64,000 bases of DNA, from NCBI GenBank assembly GCA_034008185.1, contig CM067082.1, positions 123,753,988-123,817,987 of the forward strand. The letters are read 5' to 3'. The notes beneath the pieces were generated by a model that saw only the letters and a list, made by a program, of their open reading frames with translations, did not search any database and was not told the DNA's origin. Source of the stretch: Gorsachius magnificus (Eukaryota > Chordata > Aves > Pelecaniformes > Ardeidae). Below are positions 59,701 through 64,000 of this stretch, in pieces. How positions within the stretch are numbered: the first letter of the stretch is position 1; each line of letters begins with the position of its first letter. The position numbers were made by a program, and so were the translations under genes.

Positions 59701-62700
59701 AGCAGAGGACTCCCTGGATCCCTGTTTGGCTGACCCCAGCCAGTGGGTGGGATGAAGTTAATTCTGCCGCAGGAGGCATTGCACAAAGTCATTAACATCT
59801 GATGTAGGCTGAATACATCTCCTGGGTTTGGTAATGTTTGGAACTAATTCCAGACCTTTGCCTTCATTTAGCTTTTCCGCTCTGAAGGACGATAAATATT
59901 TAGGCTGTCTACAATACTTCTAATCCAAACCACTTCTCTGCCCCTTCCTTAAAAAAATATTTGATGTATCTTCAAGCCAGTTCAGTAACTGCTATAGCAC
60001 GGGTTGTAAAAACATAGCAGTAGAGCAGCTGAAAATAGCAAGGCTGTCTCTGAAGCATAAGGATTTGGGGTTGGTTTTGCCGTCTGACAGTAGCACAGGC
60101 TGCTGCCCTCCGGAGCTGACCTGTGGGAGCTTGCCAGGGGCTGGGCCGGCAGAGTCTGAACCTACTGCCGAGTTTCTGGGTACTGAAAAAGCCTTCAGCT
60201 TCCTTGCCCATGAGAAGGAAAAGCAAGGAGCCCTAGCAAGGGAGATTTTGTAGCAAAGTCATAACAACCATAGGATTAAAAAAAAAATAGTTAAGGCCTC
60301 AGGGGAATGAATTGCAAAAAAAAAAAAAATTACCCTTCTTGATTTTACTGCTTAAAGTTACTGGGTATCAACTTTATGAATACTTCAACATGCATTCTTT
60401 TCAGTGAGTTTGAAATACCATAACCTTGAAGTGACAACATACAACGGGATATTGCCTGTCTTCTTCCAGCCCGTTCTGCCCTTCTGTATGTTCTAGCAAC
60501 CAGAGCCCCCTGCAAGGGCTGTCCTCTCCTCTTGAGAACCAGTCTTTTCTTGGGAGAAACCTGGCAGAAAAAGGATTACCTACACCTAAACAGCTCCTAC
60601 AGGGGATGGCTCTCAGTGTTAATAAATCCACTTGCTAAGTAGGGGAATTCAGGCAGTATGTGTTTACGTCTTTGAACTTGTTTAAGCTCATAGTAGGTTA
60701 GCCTCCAAACTGGAAACAGGATCAGGGAGTAGCAGAGCTGTTTGTGCAAAAGTCCAAATCAATGGGTGAAACTGCTGCCTTGTGTTATATGGAGAGCCTC
60801 AGTCTCTCCACAGCCAAGGTTTCAGCAGTTCAGAGATTTATTTTCATCTAAATGATAAACATTATCTGACCTTCCAGTAAAAATCGGTATTTGAACTCTT
60901 TCAATGTGACTATTTTCAACACGAATTTGTAATTTAGTAGCTTTAAATTTCCCTTTTTTTTAAACGTGGGAACATACAGGACAACATAGGAATGGTGAAG
61001 TCAGGGACTGAGTTTATCTGAATTACCTTTGTCTCTGTGAGCTTTACCCACAGCTAAACTGAGGTACAGAAAAGGAGCATAACCATAACAGTTGAGCGAA
61101 GCTTATGCCTTCTCACCTACCAATGAAGGCTCACAAATGTTGGATTTCATCAACAGAAAAAGTTGGTATCAGGAGTTCTGATTTGCAGCTGTTTACCGAT
61201 TTCCCAGAGTGAACAAGGGATATTCCTGAGACCCTTCTACTTGAATAAGCCAATGAACTGCTGCTTGCTCGATGGCCAAAAAAAGAAGAAAGAATTGCCC
61301 TCATGGAGGGAAACCCCTTAGGAGGGCACAATTTAAATTTTTTGTAGCAGCACACTAGGAAATAACAGAGCTGTCTTCATAGTGATGTTGGATTCTATCA
61401 TCGTTTAAAGGAACTCGCAGCCTCCACAGCCCGCCAATACACATGATGATAGTTCTATATATACATTTTTAAACAAATCATATTTTTCCATTCCAAATGC
61501 TGCCTGGAATGGGATGCCTTCAAGGAAACAATGTGTGAGTCATCCTCAAGAGACGTGCAATTGAGGCACCTCCTTTGGAACAAAGTCATGTATATCCAGC
61601 TAAAATATCCAATTATAAACAGTATTATGTTACTCTCATAATTGCCCAATGGCCTTAGAAGCAATCTGGTTTCTTTATGACAGTAAAAATTAATATTGAG
61701 TTGTTGGTGTTAAAAGTTAGAATAACATCACATGAAGATTAAAATGCCATTTCGGTGATAGTTTGTTCTGGATTATGTTAAGAAAAGATGTATGAGTCTG
61801 TGATCATTTAAGACTCATAAAACTTTTACTCCTCATTAAACACTTGTTTGAATGTCTGAATATAAAAAATACTTTCTGAAGTTTAATTCTCATGGGAACC
61901 TTTGAGTGGATGGAGAAGTTGCTATGGATTTTGCTGGGTAAGACAGCAGCACTCACGAACTTCTGTGGGTTGTTTTTTTCCATGTACCTTTCTGTATTAT
62001 GAAAATAATATTATAGAATAGATTTTTGCAATTTTCCGGTCATACATGGGCTTAATGCTGGCTGTGTTTCTCAACCCCTTGGCTCTGTTTTTTGTTCTTC
62101 CCCTCTGAGAGGTATGGGAGAGCTAATGCAGGGAGAGAAAGATTTGAGAAGAGGTTAAGTATATGTTAGAGCCTGCTTGTTGCAGGTGTGGGATAGAGGG
62201 TCTCACAAATTATAAACAAACAGTACGGCTTATTTAGAAGCAGCAAAATAATTTTGCTTGACCTGATGTATGTAATTCGGGGAGTATGGAATCCATACGT
62301 CCAGCCAGCAGGCCCCTTGCTTGACTGTAATACTTACTCTGTTATTGCTGTTGCTCCAGCCTGCTACTAGAATAGGTCCTGTTGCTCTCTTCATTCCTGG
62401 GATAGCATGCATGTGCCATATGGAGCTAGCACAAGAGTAAATGATAAGCCAAACTTCACCCAGTCTCCAGAGAACTGTCAGGACCTAGGGTGAATAATAA
62501 GGACTGCAGAAGGGAACCTAGAAAGCCCTGGTTACCAAAGGGATTACACAGACAAGCTCTGTCCTTTTGCATTTACTTGAAGAAAATGAAATACCTAGCC
62601 CCTCTAACTCTTCTTTCCCCAGTCACCTACTGGGCTGAGATTTTTGGAGGATTTTTAAAGCACAGAGGTGGGAGACCTTGAGAACCTGGGAGCAGCCTGG

Positions 62701-63588
62701 ACTCTGCACAGCTGCTGAAGGAGTAGGGATCTTTGGTGTTAGTAATGCGTGTGCTTTTGGGAGTAACTCGCTTTGAGGAATCATCTTGGAATGATGCTCA
62801 TGTATTTGTCATGTTCATTTGACTGCATATTTGTCTTGTGGGTAGGAAGAAGCTTTCTGGAGCAGATCATGAGGATTGCTGGATTGCCGTCTTTCACTGA
62901 GTCCTCCAGTGATAGTGGATATCTCCCATATTTTATCCCTTTCCTTTTTAGTGTTCTTCCTCTTTGATCCTCTTGGAGCGCTTAACTACCCCTATTCAAC
63001 AATCCTACCTCTGTCATTTCCCCTTCCTTTATCTTGCCTGGACTTTCTCACAGCTTTTGGTCACAACCTAGCAATTCTCTCAGAGGTACGGCGCCAAGGT
63101 TATGCAGCGAGGCTGTATCGGATTGGATCCTTGGCAGAGATGGCTGAAGCCCTGGGGGGGGATGACAGAGGAGGTGACCAAGAGAGGGGTGAAAGATGCA
63201 CTAGATAGGAGGGTACAAGATGCAGTAGATCTGTCTGGATCCAAGCCCAGGCAGTGCTAAGTGAGGATGTGTTGCAGGGATGCTGGGAATAGAATGGCTG
63301 CTTTCAATGGCGTATCATATTACCCCTTTAGAAAATAATCCGAAATTCAAACAAATTAATAAAAGTCTTTATAGGTATGTAAAGGTCAGACAGTGCCAGT
63401 TACACACTGACCTACGGTATCTCACTTCTTCAGTCATGGCAATGTGTCGATACCTCCCCAATAATACACGTGCAACTGGGATATAATAGGGGCTTTACTG
63501 GTTTCCACTGGGCAGTGAGCGGGGCTGCAACACAATCACCGACCCACTTTTATCTGAAACAAACAACCCTTCTCTCTCCCCCGCTGCA

Positions 63589-63657
63589 AACAATAACATT
63601 GTTAGATCCGAGGCCAAATTCATGTTGTTATGAACAGCTGCGAATCCACTGACGTCA
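63589..63657. promoter_or_regulatory. possible cis-regulatory cluster (SOX-like inverted pair and CRE)
   Basis: AACAAT-AAC-ATTGTT at 63589-63603 is an inverted pair of SOX-type cores with a 3-base spacer. A perfect CRE (TGACGTCA) follows at 63650-63657. No gene is visible nearby, so this would be a distal element if real. Confidence 0.3.
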
Positions 63658-63775
63658 GCAGAGCTGTAACCACTAAGTAAAACAGCGAATACAGCTCGTG
63701 GTGGCTTTTTGGATGAATTTCAGTGGAACAACTGCATTCTATCTATCTAAAAATCTCCCGAGTTTTTCTTTTGAT

Positions 63776-63838
63776 GGATATGTTTTTTTAGAGGGATATG
63801 TTTTCTTTAGAGGGATATATTTTCTTTAGATGGATATG
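63776..63838. repeat. 18-19 bp tandem repeat, about 3 copies
   Basis: Units starting GGATATG or GGATATA with a T-rich middle and a TTAGAG or TTAGAT end begin at 63776, 63794 and 63813, and a partial copy at 63832. Confidence 0.85.
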
Positions 63839-64000
63839 ACAGCGCTGAAGTGTGCTGTCAAGCATCTGCTCGTGCCACGTAAGTGATTCTTGCAGCTCTC
63901 TACCTTATGAAGCAGATTAGAGTCTGTCTGTCTGAACTAGCTACATCATGGAACTGTATGAGATTGTAAAAGGAGAAATAAAGCTTTGTATCTCAAGGCC

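Larger units (their letters stand above)
54600..64000. other. non-coding region, right flank
   Basis: No coding exon is recognised. In human the next gene on this side is FAM126A/HYCC1, divergent from KLHL7. Its conserved N-terminal coding exon was not found here, so it probably lies beyond the right edge. The region holds small tandem repeats near 55.4 and 63.8 kb, a hairpin at 56.7 kb and a possible regulatory cluster at 63.6 kb. Confidence 0.6.

Noticed and set aside
54600..64000. Search for the first coding exon of FAM126A/HYCC1, expected divergent from KLHL7
   Set aside because: No frame on the plus strand resembles its conserved N-terminus; it probably lies beyond the window.
1..64000. 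CRISPR arrays, phage genes, operons or other prokaryote-like systems
   Set aside because: The window is intron-rich vertebrate DNA. No regularly spaced direct repeats or prokaryotic gene clusters are present.

Overview
The window is vertebrate nuclear DNA, almost certainly from a bird. AT-rich introns and spacers are broken by two sharp CpG islands. The genes have classic GT-AG introns. A LINE of the CR1 family ends in the avian-type ATTCTATG octamer, and there is a solo LTR of a type familiar from bird genomes. I cannot name the species from the sequence.

Two protein-coding genes can be reconstructed exon by exon, both on the minus strand and in head-to-tail order. KLHL7 (CDS 54020 down to 29723, 11 coding exons, 586 codons) encodes a BTB-BACK-Kelch substrate adaptor of CUL3 ubiquitin ligases. 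NUP42/NUPL2 (CDS 27390 down to 19300, 7 coding exons, 439 codons) encodes a CCCH zinc-finger, FG-repeat nucleoporin that works with GLE1 and DDX19 in mRNA export. All splice phases close and both reading frames stay open. KLHL7 followed by NUP42 is also the order on human chromosome 7p15, so this is a conserved synteny block. The two genes share no pathway that the sequence reveals; they are simply close neighbours, with about 2.3 kb from the KLHL7 stop to the NUP42 start.

Layout: 1-8440 is non-coding with no recognised gene, apart from one weak candidate exon near 7039-7185. 8445-11761 is a 5'-truncated CR1 retrotransposon in plus orientation, with the tail of ORF1 and an almost full ORF2 broken by two small deletions and one stop. 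11762-19299 is non-coding and ends in the NUP42 3' UTR. 19300-27390 is NUP42, with an antisense solo LTR in intron 1. 27391-29722 holds the NUP42 promoter and the KLHL7 3' UTR. 29723-54020 is KLHL7. 54021-54600 is the KLHL7 CpG-island promoter. 54600-64000 is non-coding spacer with scattered small repeats and a possible cis-regulatory cluster near 63.6 kb.

I found no CRISPR array, tRNA, rRNA or prokaryote-like system, and nothing that amounts to a new biological system. The points worth a second look are small: the weak first donor site and Gly/Ala-rich extension of NUP42, the LTR next to the NUP42 CpG island, a perfect 24-bp palindrome upstream of KLHL7, and a paired SOX-like/CRE cluster near the right end.
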